Source: Cohnella faecalis (GTDB lineage: Bacteria > Bacillota > Bacilli > Paenibacillales > Paenibacillaceae). Taken from it: a stretch of 64,000 bases of DNA. The notes beneath the pieces were generated by a model. The model searched no databases, had not been told where the DNA came from, and saw nothing but the letters and a program-made list of their open reading frames with translations. The translations under genes and the position numbers were made by a program. The stretch spans positions 248,001 through 312,000 of the forward strand of contig NZ_QXJM01000039.1 of NCBI RefSeq assembly GCF_003570905.1, written 5' to 3'. Below, one piece after another: positions 1-9,030 of the stretch (the stretch's first letter is position 1; each line of letters begins with the position of its first letter).

Positions 1-63
1 ACCGAGTCGGGGGCGAGCGGCTTGATCGGCAAGCGCTTGGCGCTTAACGGCTTGACCGGGTGA
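1..63 (+). CDS. 3' end of an unidentified gene
   Basis: The first frame is open from the window edge for 20 codons and ends in TGA. The residues (ending in ALNGLTG) are not enough to name a family. It could also be a chance open stretch, since the rest lies outside the window. Confidence 0.25.
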   Translation, partial: TESGASGLIGKRLALNGLTG

Positions 64-132
64 GAAGTGCCCGGGGCTGCAGATGCGAGGTCCCCGATCC
101 TGAAATGGGCGGGAATGGCAGGGGCGACGAAA

Positions 133-189
133 ATAAACGCCTGGGCCTATCAGCTCTGGATGCTGCTGCTAATAGGCATAGGCGTTTAT
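133..189 (-). terminator. Terminator hairpin behind the secreted-protein gene
   Basis: An imperfect stem pairs ATAAACGCCT..GGCCTAT with ATAGGC..AGGCGTTTAT. Read on the minus strand it follows the stop codon of the neighbouring gene and runs into a T-rich stretch (TTTATTTTCG), as expected for an intrinsic terminator. Confidence 0.5.
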
Positions 190-222
190 CAAATGTTGGG
201 AACCGCCGCGCTTTCGCGGAAG

Positions 223-888
223 TTATTTTAAGTCGATATGGCCGGACAGCGTCGCGCCTTTTTCTCCGGCGTGGTAGACGGACAGCTTGCCGTCCGCGCT
301 GTCTACGACTGTGTAAGGGCAGCAGTCGTACAGGACGAGGCCTCTCAGCTTGCCTTTGACTCGGTATCCTTCGTGATAACCTTTTTTCAGGTTATCGAAA
401 TCGTTGGCGATGTAAGTGATGACTTCGTCGCCTTTTTGGATGGCGTAGTGGTGGCGCGTCTTGCCGTCGATTCTGGTTTGAGCTTTGTAGAAGATCCGTC
501 CGCTGTAGTAAGCTTCCTCGGTATCCTTCTCCTTGCCCTTGGCGAATTTAGGCCACAGATCGCTGAATACCATATAGCCGTATTTGTCGTGCTGGATGAG
601 GACGAACGGAATTTGCTCCGGGCCGTAAGGAAGGATGAACAAATCCTTCAGATCGCCTTCGCGCCAAGGTCCTTTCGTTTTGAAAAGCTGGCCGTCCTTG
701 TTGTAGACGTGGACTTGCTCGCCGATTTGCAGCGCTGCGAAAGCTCCCTCGGCTTCGAACTTGGTTTTGAGAGCTGGAGCGGCAACCGCAGCGGGCTCGG
801 CGGAAGCGGCATTCGCGACGGCAGGCAGAGTAAGCACTGCCGCGAACACGGCGGCGGCGAGCAGGCGGGGCGTTCTTTTTTTCATCAT
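223..888 (-). CDS. Secreted protein of unknown function
   Basis: A 221-residue protein with a classic Sec signal peptide: MMKKRTPR, a hydrophobic core of about 17 residues, then AVANAASA, which fits a signal peptidase I site. The mature part is a soluble, lysine- and aspartate-rich domain with VHVYNKDGQ, GYMVFSDLWP and a CC pair in LYDCCPY. I recognise no family. The start was chosen because AAGGAG lies about 11 bases upstream of it; a longer open frame reaching 915 has no ribosome binding site. It is transcribed alone and ends at a hairpin. The 207 bases upstream hold the promoter region, then a tandem-repeat array begins. Confidence 0.75.
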   Translation of the reverse strand: MMKKRTPRLLAAAVFAAVLTLPAVANAASAEPAAVAAPALKTKFEAEGAFAALQIGEQVHVYNKDGQLFKTKGPWREGDLKDLFILPYGPEQIPFVLIQHDKYGYMVFSDLWPKFAKGKEKDTEEAYYSGRIFYKAQTRIDGKTRHHYAIQKGDEVITYIANDFDNLKKGYHEGYRVKGKLRGLVLYDCCPYTVVDSADGKLSVYHAGEKGATLSGHIDLK

Positions 889-1020
889 GATTGGTTTGAC
901 TCCTTCATTTGGCACGCTCCGCCGTGCACGGCAGATGCGTTATTCTCGGATTGGGAACCCTATGAATACCATTGTAATCCGGCCGTTGTAACGTTGTTTA
1001 GTTACCGGGGTCATGTGAAG

Positions 1021-1053
1021 TGTCATCATTAATGGTGATGAAAAGTAATGACA
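1021..1053. promoter_or_regulatory. Nested inverted repeat upstream of the secreted-protein gene
   Basis: TGTCAT and ATGACA face each other around an inner CATCA/TGATG pair. The position between the minus-strand gene and the repeat array suits an operator or a small hairpin. No regulator is identified. Confidence 0.3.
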
Positions 1054-1087
1054 GTCCGCTAGAAAAGACTGCTACTTACGGCCCACG

Positions 1088-2056
1088 CGGAAAAAGCCGC
1101 TGCCAGCGAGTTAAATGGCCATACGTGCGCACTACCGGAGCGAGTAGCCTTCTGCTGGCGGGTTAAATGGCCATACGTGCGCCCTCCCGCCCGAGTAGCC
1201 CTCTGCCAGCGGGTTAAACCGCTAAACGTGCGCACTCCCGCCGAGTAACCTTCTGCCAGCGGGTTAAATCATCCAACGTGCGCACTCCCGCCCGAGTAAC
1301 CTTCTGCCAGCGGGTTAAATCGTCCAACGTGCGCACTCCCGCCCGAGTAGCCTTCTGCCAGCGGGTTAAATCGCCAAACGTGCGCACTCCCGCCCGAGTA
1401 GCCTTCTGCCAGCGGGTTAAACCGCCAAACGTGCGCGCTCCCGCCCGAGTAACCTTCTGCCAGCGGGTTAAAAACCGCCAAACGTGCGCGCTCCCGCCCG
1501 AGTAACCTTCTGCCAGCGGGTTAAACCGCCAAACGTGCGCACTCCCGCCCGAGTAGCCTTCGGCCAGCGGGTTAAACCGCCAGACGTGCGCACTCCCGCC
1601 CGAGTAGCCTTCTGCCAGCGGTTAAACCGCCAAACGTGCACACTACCGGAGCGAGTAGCCTTCTGCCAGCGGGTTAAATGGCCATACGTGCGTACTCCCG
1701 CCCGAGTAGCCTTCTGCCAGCGGGTTAAACCGCCAAACGTGCGCGCTCCCGCCCGAGTAACCTTCTGCCAGCGGGTTAATGGCCATACGTGCGCCCTCCC
1801 GCCCGAGTAGCCTTCTGCCAGCGAGTTAAATCGCCAAACGTGCGCACTCCCGCCCGAGTAACCTTCTGCCAGCGGGTTAAACCGCCAAACGTGCGCACTC
1901 CCGCCCGAGTAGCCTCTGCCAGCGGGTTAAACCGCCAAACGTGCGCCCTCCCGCCCGGGTAGCCTTCTGCCAGCGGGTTAAATCGTCCAACGTACGCACT
2001 CCCGCCCGAGTAACCTTCTGCCAGCGGGTTAAACCGCCAGACGTACGCGCACCAAA
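1088..2056. repeat. Tandem array 1: about 19 copies of a 51-bp unit
   Basis: The unit contains CTTCTGCCAGCGGGTTAAA, then a variable trinucleotide zone (CCGCC, TCGTC, TGGCC), then ACGTGCGCACTCCCGCCCGA. Most units are exactly 51 bp; a few are 50 or 53-54 bp and there is scattered substitution. There are no spacers, so this is not a CRISPR array. Because 51 is 17 codons, several frames stay open and give spurious repetitive proteins; no frame has a ribosome binding site, and the off-length units break every frame. The array starts right behind the terminator of the minus-strand DHODH-like gene. Confidence 0.9.
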
Positions 2057-2061
2057 CCAAA

Positions 2062-2082
2062 TAGCCCGCCGACGACGGGCTA
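2062..2082 (-). terminator. Terminator of the DHODH-like gene
   Basis: TAGCCCG and CGGGCTA form a 7-bp stem with a 7-base loop, followed on the minus strand by TTTGGTTTGG. It lies between the stop codon of the upstream minus-strand gene and repeat array 1. Confidence 0.55.
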
Positions 2083-2146
2083 CTATTCATCCGCGAGTTA
2101 AGAGACTACGCATCAGCCGACGACCTTTAAGCTAGCGGCAGCATAA

Positions 2147-4297
2147 TTAGCTGCGCGCGCGGAGGTACGGATACAGAAGGTAAAGTCCGGTCACATAGAG
2201 CGCAAAAGCGAACCAGGCGGGCAGCAGGTGAACGAAGTCCGTATATCCGATATGAAAATGGATGCTCAAAGCCGCGATAAAGGCGGGCGCTCCACCGAAT
2301 AAAAGCGTGGGCCACAGCCAGCGCTCCCCTTTTTGGATACCCCAAAGTGCTGTAACGAGCAACGCCAGCGCATCCGCGAACAAGGCTCCGCCGAATCCTG
2401 CCGGTCATGGGCGATGAGCGAAATGAGCCTGGGATTGAACGCGTCCAATTCGGCAGCTCCGATCCCGAGAAAAGCCAAATCCGACGGCACGAATACTCTC
2501 GTCACGCCCACGCCAGCAATCGTTAACCCGCCGATAGCCAGAGCGATCCCGAGAGCGACGAAACACAATTGCCCCCACATCGCGCGCTTCCATTGCCGGT
2601 CGTTCGCGAGACTGACCGTTCCCCGATAAGGCCGATCCGGATTCCCGCGCAACGACAACAAGAACATGGGGAGCAGCAAGATTGCCGCCGCCGCATGAAG
2701 AGGGTCGAAATAGCCGTAGCCCAAATAGAGAAAAAAGCTGGGAAAACGACGGCGCAGGAAATCGTCACGGCCGTTCTTGCCCAATGCCTTCCTTGACCGA
2801 TACCGTAGCGCGCAAGCCGATAATAGAGAATGCCAAGGGAGAGCATCGTTCCGGCAAGCGTAATTCGATCGTGCGACATGAAATGAAGCAGATGCTCGTT
2901 GAACGCAGTCAATCGCTCGCCCGTCATTCCTAGATAGTCTTCGTCATATGGCAGCAGCACCGTCGTCCCGGCAATGAACCAAGCGGCGAGCCCGCCCGCA
3001 ATCATCGCTATCCCAAGCAGCCATATCCATCCCCAATTGCGCCAAAAGGAAGGCGGCGGCATCTCCGGCACGGCTTGCAGACGCTCTTGCTGAATCGCAT
3101 CGTTCACCCGTTTGGGCAGTCCGGGACCGGCGAAGACGAATCCGCTCCCCAGCAGCACGGCATCGGCTCCGGCGCGCATGAAGTCGACGGCGTCTTGAGG
3201 CTCATGCACGCCGGAGCCCGCCTTCACGATCCAGTCCGGCAAACCATGCTGCCGAACGGTTCGAAGCGTCGCCAACGCAGGCTCCTTGCCGCACGCTCCC
3301 TCGACTTTCCCGCCGCCACTCTGTTCTTCGTGCCCTACCGCCCTACCGCCAGCCTGCTCTCCATTTTCAAGCGCACCGCCGCCACTCTGTTCTTCGTGCC
3401 CTACCGCCCTACCGCCAGCCTGCTCTCCATTTTCAAGCGCACCGCCATCACTCGGTTCTTCGTGCTCGGTCCTACCGCCGTCGCTCCGCAACCCGCCCCC
3501 GATGACGACACCTTTCCACTTCGTTCGGTCTATCTTTTGCAGAAGCCCGACAAGCCGTTCCCCTCGATGTCTGGAGCAACATGCAAAAAAAGCGGCCTCC
3601 GAAGTTCCGCCTCCCTCTGCTCCATCCAATCGGCAACTCCGGATAACGCTCGTCCGCTGCTCTCAAGGTCCCAGCCCGGCGGCAGCGCGTCCACGTAAAA
3701 TCCGGCAGCCCCGGCAAAAATAAGCTCCTGCATCATCAGCAGAGTTAGCGGCTCTGTCCGCTCGGGCTCAAGCCCCGGCATCGGGGCGACTCTCACGTAT
3801 TGGGGCAGCGAGTGCCCCGGATTCGCAAGCTTCGCCATGACCCGATTGAAGCCTTCGTTCTCATAGGGCTCGGGGAACCAAAGTTGCTCTGCTGCGGCAT
3901 CCAGCCCGATCGGCTGGCGGCTTTCCACCGGAAGCGCCGTCACCGGCCCGATCTCCATAAAGCCGAAGCCGAGCCGGGCGAGCCCGCGCCGGGCAACTCC
4001 TGCGGGGTCTACGATGCCCGACAGTCCGACAGGGGTCGCCGACCAGCCTGTCTCCAGCAGAGGAGAAGGCTCCTGATGGCCGAGCGTCTTAATGACGACC
4101 GCGCCGCCGGGCATTCGGCCGACCGCGCCGAACAATCCGAGCGCAAGGCTCCGCGCCGCACGGGCGGGCAGCCGAAACAGCAAGGGACGGAATAACGTTC
4201 GATAAGACCAATCCGGCACGAGTTTGACCGCCTTTTTTGCGACATTTTGGAAAAGTATAACACGCCCGAAGCGCTCCCAAAAGCTCTCTTTACACAA
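2147..4297 (-). pseudogene. Dihydroorotate dehydrogenase-like protein fused to a membrane domain (three frameshifts)
   Basis: Joining three shifted frames gives one protein of roughly 715 residues. The first 400 or so resemble the class-2 DHODH TIM barrel: an N-terminal amphipathic start, GLSGIVDPAGVARRGLARLGFGF, and the phosphate/flavin-site region VDFMRAGADAVLLGSGFVFAG. The rest has about eight hydrophobic membrane segments. The barrel carries an inserted hydrophilic 22-residue tandem repeat (GGALENGEQAGGRAVGHEEQ). The start is TTG with GGAGG seven bases upstream. Frame breaks lie near 3563 (a run of Cs), 2743 and 2400; each is repaired by adding one base, so sequencing deletions are more likely than real decay. 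It probably is not the housekeeping PyrD, because of the membrane fusion. Confidence 0.6.
3311..3470. repeat. 66-bp in-frame tandem repeat inside the DHODH-like gene
   Basis: Two nearly identical 66-bp units and a diverged partial third unit lie in the coding sequence. They encode a 22-residue Gly/Glu-rich unit inserted in a surface loop of the barrel. The length is a multiple of three, so the frame is kept. Confidence 0.85.
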
Positions 4298-4354
4298 AGG
4301 GCGACCTCCTCGTATGATCGAACTATCTACTAAATAAGTTGCGGAGGAATTCGA

Positions 4355-4627
4355 ATGGGACAAGTCTATAAAAATTGCCAAAGCTGCGGCATGCCGTTAA
4401 AGCGGGACGAGAAAGGCGGCGGCACCGAGGCGGACGGAACGAAGAGCGCCAAGTATTGCAGCCACTGCTACGAGGGAGGCCGCTTCACGCTGCCGGACTT
4501 GACGGTCGCGCAGATGCAGGAACGGGTACGCGCCAAAGTGATCGAATTCGGCATGCCGAAATTCATGGCCGGCTTTTTCACGCGGGGAATCCCGAAGCTC
4601 GAAAGATGGTCGAAGCCGAAATCCTAA
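4355..4627 (+). CDS. Small zinc-ribbon protein
   Basis: A 90-residue protein with two CxxC pairs: NCQSCGMPL near the start and YCSHCYEGG about 25 residues later, spaced as in the putative zinc-ribbon family found in many Bacillota. The C-terminal half (VAQMQERVRAKVIEFG) is predicted to be helical. A GCGGAGGAA ribosome binding site precedes the ATG. It is transcribed divergently from the DHODH-like gene across 57 bases. The substrate or partner is unknown. Confidence 0.75.
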   Translation: MGQVYKNCQSCGMPLKRDEKGGGTEADGTKSAKYCSHCYEGGRFTLPDLTVAQMQERVRAKVIEFGMPKFMAGFFTRGIPKLERWSKPKS

Positions 4628-4666
4628 GGTACAATAAAGTATAATTCCAGCCGCTAGGAGCACCCG

Positions 4667-5845
4667 ATGAAATTTACCGTACAATACTTATCCTTTTTTG
4701 TCATACACACCGACCAGTCGGATTCGAACGCCTCCAAAAAGTACAAGCACTATCAAACCCTTACGCACGAGGAATATCAGGACAGCGAGATCAAAGCTTT
4801 TCTCGACGACGAGTTCACGCGAATCGGCAAGCGCAAGGTCGAGGTTAATCCGATTTCGGCATCTGTGCCTACGAAGGTGGGCCGGTTCATCGTCGAGCCC
4901 GGTCACGATTTGACCAGCAATCCGAATTTCAATCTGTTCCAACGTCTTAGGACAGCGCAGGATCGGCAGCAGTTTCACCACTTCGGCGACGATCTGCTTC
5001 GCACGTACATGGACGCGAGCGCCGTTCGCGGGGGAGCTTTCATCGTAGCGCTCGCCCGTCACGAGAAGCTGTTCGACGATCCGTTCGTGTTCATGCTGAA
5101 GTGCGATTTCGAAAGCTCGATCGCGCGCATTTCGGACGAGCGAAGCTTGATTTCCAAGGTCGAGATGGCGATCAGCTCGCGCAACATCAAGTCGATCCAA
5201 TATCCGCACATGCCCGAGGAGGGGATGTTGGAGGAGTGGGAGCTCAAGGTTCATCAGGCTTCCCATGCGCGATATTTCGAGGATTTTCTGAAATACGTTT
5301 CCTACGAGAAGTCCAAGCCGGAAATCGTGAGCGATCAGGTCATGGAGATGGTTCACGAGTTCATCGAGACGAAATGGGAAGCGGTTGATACGTCGAACCT
5401 TCCGATGGAGCGAAGGGAGTACGAGGATTGGGCGGCGGCCGAGAAGCGCGATATTGAGGTGTGGGCGGCTTCTGAAAAAAGGGAGCTGCAGCAAAAATGG
5501 TCCCACGATCAGGTTGTCGAAGCTGCGACGCGTATTGTGGAGCATCAGCCGGAGCTGGAGATGAAGTTCAAGCTGGACGAAGTCGCGGTTCGCGGTCCTC
5601 TGTCCGAATACGGCGGAAAGCTGCACATTGCCCGGTTGAACGGGCGTTACGTCGTCCTGATTGAAGGGGATCATTTTCAATTCGACCGCGGAGTGTCGCC
5701 GATCGAGCTGCTGCATCCGGAAGATTTTGAACAAGTGGTGGAGCGCATACGCCTGAACGCGGAAGCGGGAGAGCAAACGGGGGAGCAGGCGGGAGGCTAC
5801 GGAAGCTACGGCGGCGGGCGCGGCTCGGACGAAGCTCCTTGGTAA
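4667..5845 (+). CDS. DUF3900 family protein
   Basis: A 392-residue soluble protein whose N-terminus (MKFTVQYLSFFVIHTD), the stretch VPTKVGRFIVEPGHDL and the central MPEEGMLEEWELKVHQASHA match my memory of the Bacillus DUF3900 family. No catalytic motif stands out and no membrane segment is present. Residues 240-290 are rich in charged residues and probably helical; the last 25 residues are a Gly/Ser-rich tail. GGAG lies upstream of the ATG. It sits 39 bases behind the zinc-ribbon gene in the same direction and may share its transcript. It ends at a strong terminator. Confidence 0.7.
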   Translation: MKFTVQYLSFFVIHTDQSDSNASKKYKHYQTLTHEEYQDSEIKAFLDDEFTRIGKRKVEVNPISASVPTKVGRFIVEPGHDLTSNPNFNLFQRLRTAQDRQQFHHFGDDLLRTYMDASAVRGGAFIVALARHEKLFDDPFVFMLKCDFESSIARISDERSLISKVEMAISSRNIKSIQYPHMPEEGMLEEWELKVHQASHARYFEDFLKYVSYEKSKPEIVSDQVMEMVHEFIETKWEAVDTSNLPMERREYEDWAAAEKRDIEVWAASEKRELQQKWSHDQVVEAATRIVEHQPELEMKFKLDEVAVRGPLSEYGGKLHIARLNGRYVVLIEGDHFQFDRGVSPIELLHPEDFEQVVERIRLNAEAGEQTGEQAGGYGSYGGGRGSDEAPW

Positions 5846-5916
5846 TCGAATCGGAATAGGAAGAGCTCCCGTTGAAAGGGAGGCCGCTGAAAAAGTCCTT
5901 CCAACAAACTTGACTC

Positions 5917-5964
5917 CAAAAAGGTACGGTTTCTCAATACTATTGAGGAACCGTACCTTTTTTT
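5917..5964. terminator. Strong bidirectional terminator
   Basis: GGTACGGTTTCTCAAT and ATTGAGGAACCGTACC form a 16-bp stem (one G-T pair) with a three-base loop, flanked by an A run on the left and seven Ts on the right. It ends the DUF3900 transcript and is followed at once by array 2. Confidence 0.9.
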
Positions 5965-5965
5965 C

Positions 5966-6464
5966 AAGTAGTAACTCTACGTGCTTTATTCGGCGGACAG
6001 CTCGGTCGGGGGTCGTGGATAGTAACTGTACGTGCCTTATTCGGCGGACAACGCGGTCGTGGGTCGTGGATAGTAACTCTACGTGCCTTATTCGGCGATC
6101 AACGCAGTCGGGGTCCGCGGATAGTAACTCTACGTGCCTTATTCGGCGGACAGCTCGGTCGGGGTCCGCGGATAGTAACTCTATGTGCCTTATTCGGCGG
6201 CCAACGCAGTCGGTGGTCGTGGATAGTAACTCTACGTGCCTTATTCGGCGATCAACGCAGTCGGGGTCCGCGGATAGTAACTCTACGTGCCTTATTCGGT
6301 GGTCAACGCGGTCGGGGACCGAGGATAGTAACTCTACGTGCCTTATTTGGCGGACAGCTCGGTCGTGGGCCGCGGATAGTAACTCTCCGTGCCTTATTCG
6401 GGGGGCCGTGGACAGTAACTCTCCGTGCCTTATTCGTCGGTTAACGCGGTCGTGGGTCGTGGAC
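5966..6464. repeat. Tandem array 2: 10 copies of a 51-bp unit
   Basis: The unit reads TAGTAACTCTACGTGCCTT then ATTCGGCGG, a variable CAGCTCGG/CAACGCAG block and a TCGGGGTCCGCGGA-type end. Nine spacings are visible: eight of 51 bp and one shortened unit of 36 bp near 6377-6413. The array runs from a terminator to the 3' end of the convergent CWC gene and supplies that gene's last codons. Long open frames across it on both strands are by-products of the 17-codon period. Confidence 0.9.
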
Positions 6465-6651
6465 ACCCCTCTTCCAAAGCCGCCCGCTCCGCACAGCTCC
6501 GGCAAATGCACGCCTTGTCCCGAAGCTCTTCCGGAACGCGATCGAGAAGCTCCTTCGGAAACTTCGTCTCGAAGCACCAGCAGCCTTGACTGGCAGTGCC
6601 GGCCTCCATCGCACAAAAATTGCTACCGCCGCAAATCGGACAATTCATCAT
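6430..6651 (-). CDS. Cysteine-rich CWC family protein
   Basis: A 73-residue protein with CPICGGSNFCA, GCWCFETKFP and ACICRSCAE, the cysteine pattern of the Cys_rich_CWC family; a metal-binding role is likely but unproven. It converges on the DUF3900 gene. Its last nine or so residues (RPTTALTDE) and stop codon are encoded inside the terminal unit of array 2, so the array edge has replaced or extended the original C-terminus. Confidence 0.75.
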   Translation of the reverse strand: MMNCPICGGSNFCAMEAGTASQGCWCFETKFPKELLDRVPEELRDKACICRSCAERAALEEGCPRPTTALTDE

Positions 6652-6729
6652 CTAAATCTCCTTATGAGCTTCTGACTCTATTATAATCAAGGGAGGACAG
6701 AACGTTCAAAGAGGAGATTGCTTACAGCT

Positions 6730-9030
6730 ATGGTTGATATAAATAGGACGGAACTTACGGAGACAAGCCGAGGCCAGACAAGGCGTGAAAAGCTGCGCCA
6801 CAAAATTTCCGGCATGTATCGGTATGACTACGGCTTGTGGAGATGGGCATCGGCGGGGCTATGGGCTGTCGTCATGGCGGTGTCGGCGTTTAGTGCGCTT
6901 GGGATGCCGACGGGTCTGGGCATTGCGTTCGACGTCGGCTCCGCGATGGCGCTTATGACCGCAGCGATGGCACTGACAGCATGGCTTGCGGCGCTCGTGC
7001 TAGCTCTGGTCGGCTTAAAGCTGCCTCGTCTTGCGACGGGGTGTTTTCTGTTTGCCGGCGCTCTGGTATCGGTGGCGCTGCAATATTCCGAATGGGATTG
7101 GCGGCTGTCGCTGGTCGGAGCTGCTTTGTTAGCGCTGGCGGGCGCCGGAGCGGGCGCTTTAACCGGATGGGCCGCCGCTCGAAAAATTCGCTGGCGCCAA
7201 GCGTCGATAGTCTTGCTCGCCTGTATTTTACTCGCTGCAGCCATTCGCTATACGTCGGCGGTTTGGCCAGGTAAAGTATCCGGCGATGACGACTCCGATA
7301 CGGTTGAAGTCATGGCGCTGGCATCGGCGAAAAAGGTCGAGCCGCTCGCTGCAGATCCTTCGCAGCCCGGGACGTACTCCTATCGCTACTTTACGTACGG
7401 CAGCGGTGACGATGAACGCCGGTCCGATTTCGGCGAAGACGTCTTGATGCTGTCGGATTCTGTAGACGGCTCGCCCTATTTGAAAGGCTGGAGATGGCTG
7501 CGAACGTTGTTCTGGGGCTTCGATGCGAAGGAGCTGCCCGTCAACGGCCGCGTATGGATGCCGGAAGGGGAAGGGCCGTTCCCGCTCGTGCTTATGGTTC
7601 ACGGCAACCATCTTATGGAGAAGTTTTCCGACGAGGGCTACGGTTATTTGGGAGAGCTGCTGGCCAGTCGCGGCTTTATCGCGGTTTCGGTGGACGAGAA
7701 TTTCTTGAACTATTCCGTCTGGTCCGATGTTCCGAAGGAGGACATGAAGGCTCGCGCATGGATGTTGCTCAAGCATGTGGGGCAGATTCAATCGTTCAGC
7801 ACGCAAGCCGATTCTCCCTTTTACAATCTGGTCGATTTCAAGCGCGTAGCTCTCCTCGGCCATTCCCGAGGCGGCCAAGCGGCGGCCATGGCCGCCGATC
7901 GCGGCGTCTGGTTCCCCGAAGACGAAGGTTTGCCGGCAATCGGAAGCTACGAGGTGCAAGCCGTCATCGCGCTTGCGCCTACGGATACGACGATCGGCAA
8001 CAACCGCTCGAAGCTGAGCGACATCTCGTATTTGACATTGCAGGGAGCCAAGGATACGGATCTCGTTAATTTTTACGGGGACCGCCAGTACGGCAGAGCT
8101 TCGTTCGATGCTGCCCATCCGGAGCGGTTCAAGGCTTCGTTGTATATCGGGGATGCGAATCATAGCCGGTTTAATACGGAGTGGGGCGATTACGATAACG
8201 CCATTCCTGCGTCGCTGTTCATTCGTCCGGAGGGCGTGCTTGCGGCGAACGAGCAAAGGCAAATTGCCAAAGTGTACGTGTCCGCTTTCCTGGAAGCGAC
8301 ACTCCATGGGGAGACGTCGCAACGAAGGCTGTTTCAGGATTATCGGGCAGGACTTGCTTTGCTGCCCGACACGCGGTATTTCAGCCGCTACGAGGATGGA
8401 AGCTTTCAGGCTATCGCCCGATTCGAAGGGGATAGCGTCTCCGACCTGGGAGCGGGAATAACCGCCAAATCTGAAGGAGTAAGCGATTGGCGCCATGCGG
8501 ATGCGGTGGATCGGCAGGAGCAGGCCAAGGGGAACAGAGGAGTTCGACTGGAGTGGGAGAAAGGGGATGCGTCTTATGAAATCCGGTGGGACGGAGTTCC
8601 TTCCGCCTTCTCCGAGGATGGAAGCTTGGCGTTCTCTTTGGCCGACCTGAGCGAGTCGGACGCGCCTTTGAGCATCGATGTGGAGCTGACCGATGAGTCG
8701 GGGACGGTTGCGCGATTGCCGCTGGCGTCGTTCATGCCTCTGGCGCGACCGCTTCCGAATGCTGACATGACATGGTTCGAGGGAATGGACAAGTACCTGT
8801 CGGACGGCAAGTTCCGCAATGCGTCGGAGTTTGTTTACCAAACGTACAGACTCCCCTTGGAAGAGTTCAGTAATGCCGCGCCGGATTTTCGGACGGACAG
8901 ATGGAAAAGCGTCACGTTCCGATTTCATGGAGGACCCGCCGCCATTATGCTGGACGATGTCGGCTATGCGCCTTCGAGGGAGGAGCAGCTAATCGCCGCC
9001 ACCTCCGCAACTGGAGCTGCACGAGGATGA
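6730..9030 (+). CDS. Membrane-anchored alpha/beta-hydrolase
   Basis: About 766 residues. The first 200 hold roughly five membrane helices; then comes an alpha/beta-hydrolase domain with the oxyanion region VLMVHGNHLM and the nucleophile elbow GHSRGG, followed by GDANHSRFNTEWGD, which may carry the acid/His part of the triad. The last 250 residues look like a beta-rich accessory domain (DRWKSVTFRFHGGPAAIML). The ATG was preferred over an upstream TTG at 6718 because GAGGAG lies 13 bases before it. An esterase or lipase facing the cell exterior is likely; the substrate is unknown. Its 3' end overlaps the convergent gene by 42 bases. Confidence 0.7.
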   Translation: MVDINRTELTETSRGQTRREKLRHKISGMYRYDYGLWRWASAGLWAVVMAVSAFSALGMPTGLGIAFDVGSAMALMTAAMALTAWLAALVLALVGLKLPRLATGCFLFAGALVSVALQYSEWDWRLSLVGAALLALAGAGAGALTGWAAARKIRWRQASIVLLACILLAAAIRYTSAVWPGKVSGDDDSDTVEVMALASAKKVEPLAADPSQPGTYSYRYFTYGSGDDERRSDFGEDVLMLSDSVDGSPYLKGWRWLRTLFWGFDAKELPVNGRVWMPEGEGPFPLVLMVHGNHLMEKFSDEGYGYLGELLASRGFIAVSVDENFLNYSVWSDVPKEDMKARAWMLLKHVGQIQSFSTQADSPFYNLVDFKRVALLGHSRGGQAAAMAADRGVWFPEDEGLPAIGSYEVQAVIALAPTDTTIGNNRSKLSDISYLTLQGAKDTDLVNFYGDRQYGRASFDAAHPERFKASLYIGDANHSRFNTEWGDYDNAIPASLFIRPEGVLAANEQRQIAKVYVSAFLEATLHGETSQRRLFQDYRAGLALLPDTRYFSRYEDGSFQAIARFEGDSVSDLGAGITAKSEGVSDWRHADAVDRQEQAKGNRGVRLEWEKGDASYEIRWDGVPSAFSEDGSLAFSLADLSESDAPLSIDVELTDESGTVARLPLASFMPLARPLPNADMTWFEGMDKYLSDGKFRNASEFVYQTYRLPLEEFSNAAPDFRTDRWKSVTFRFHGGPAAIMLDDVGYAPSREEQLIAATSATGAARG

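Noticed and set aside
1088..2056. CRISPR array
   Set aside because: Units are contiguous with no spacers, and no cas genes are present; the same holds for arrays 2 and 3.
1269..2090. Open frames of 60-110 codons across array 1, giving 17-residue repeat proteins on both strands
   Set aside because: The 51-bp period keeps several frames open at once; there is no ribosome binding site, and off-length units break each frame.
4688..6616. A 642-codon minus-strand open frame spanning the DUF3900 gene and array 2
   Set aside because: It is antisense to a well-supported gene and its other half is repeat; it has no start signal and no recognisable domain.
7228..8928. A 566-codon minus-strand open frame
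   Set aside because: It is antisense to the membrane hydrolase gene, which has clear domains and a ribosome binding site; high GC keeps the shadow frame open.
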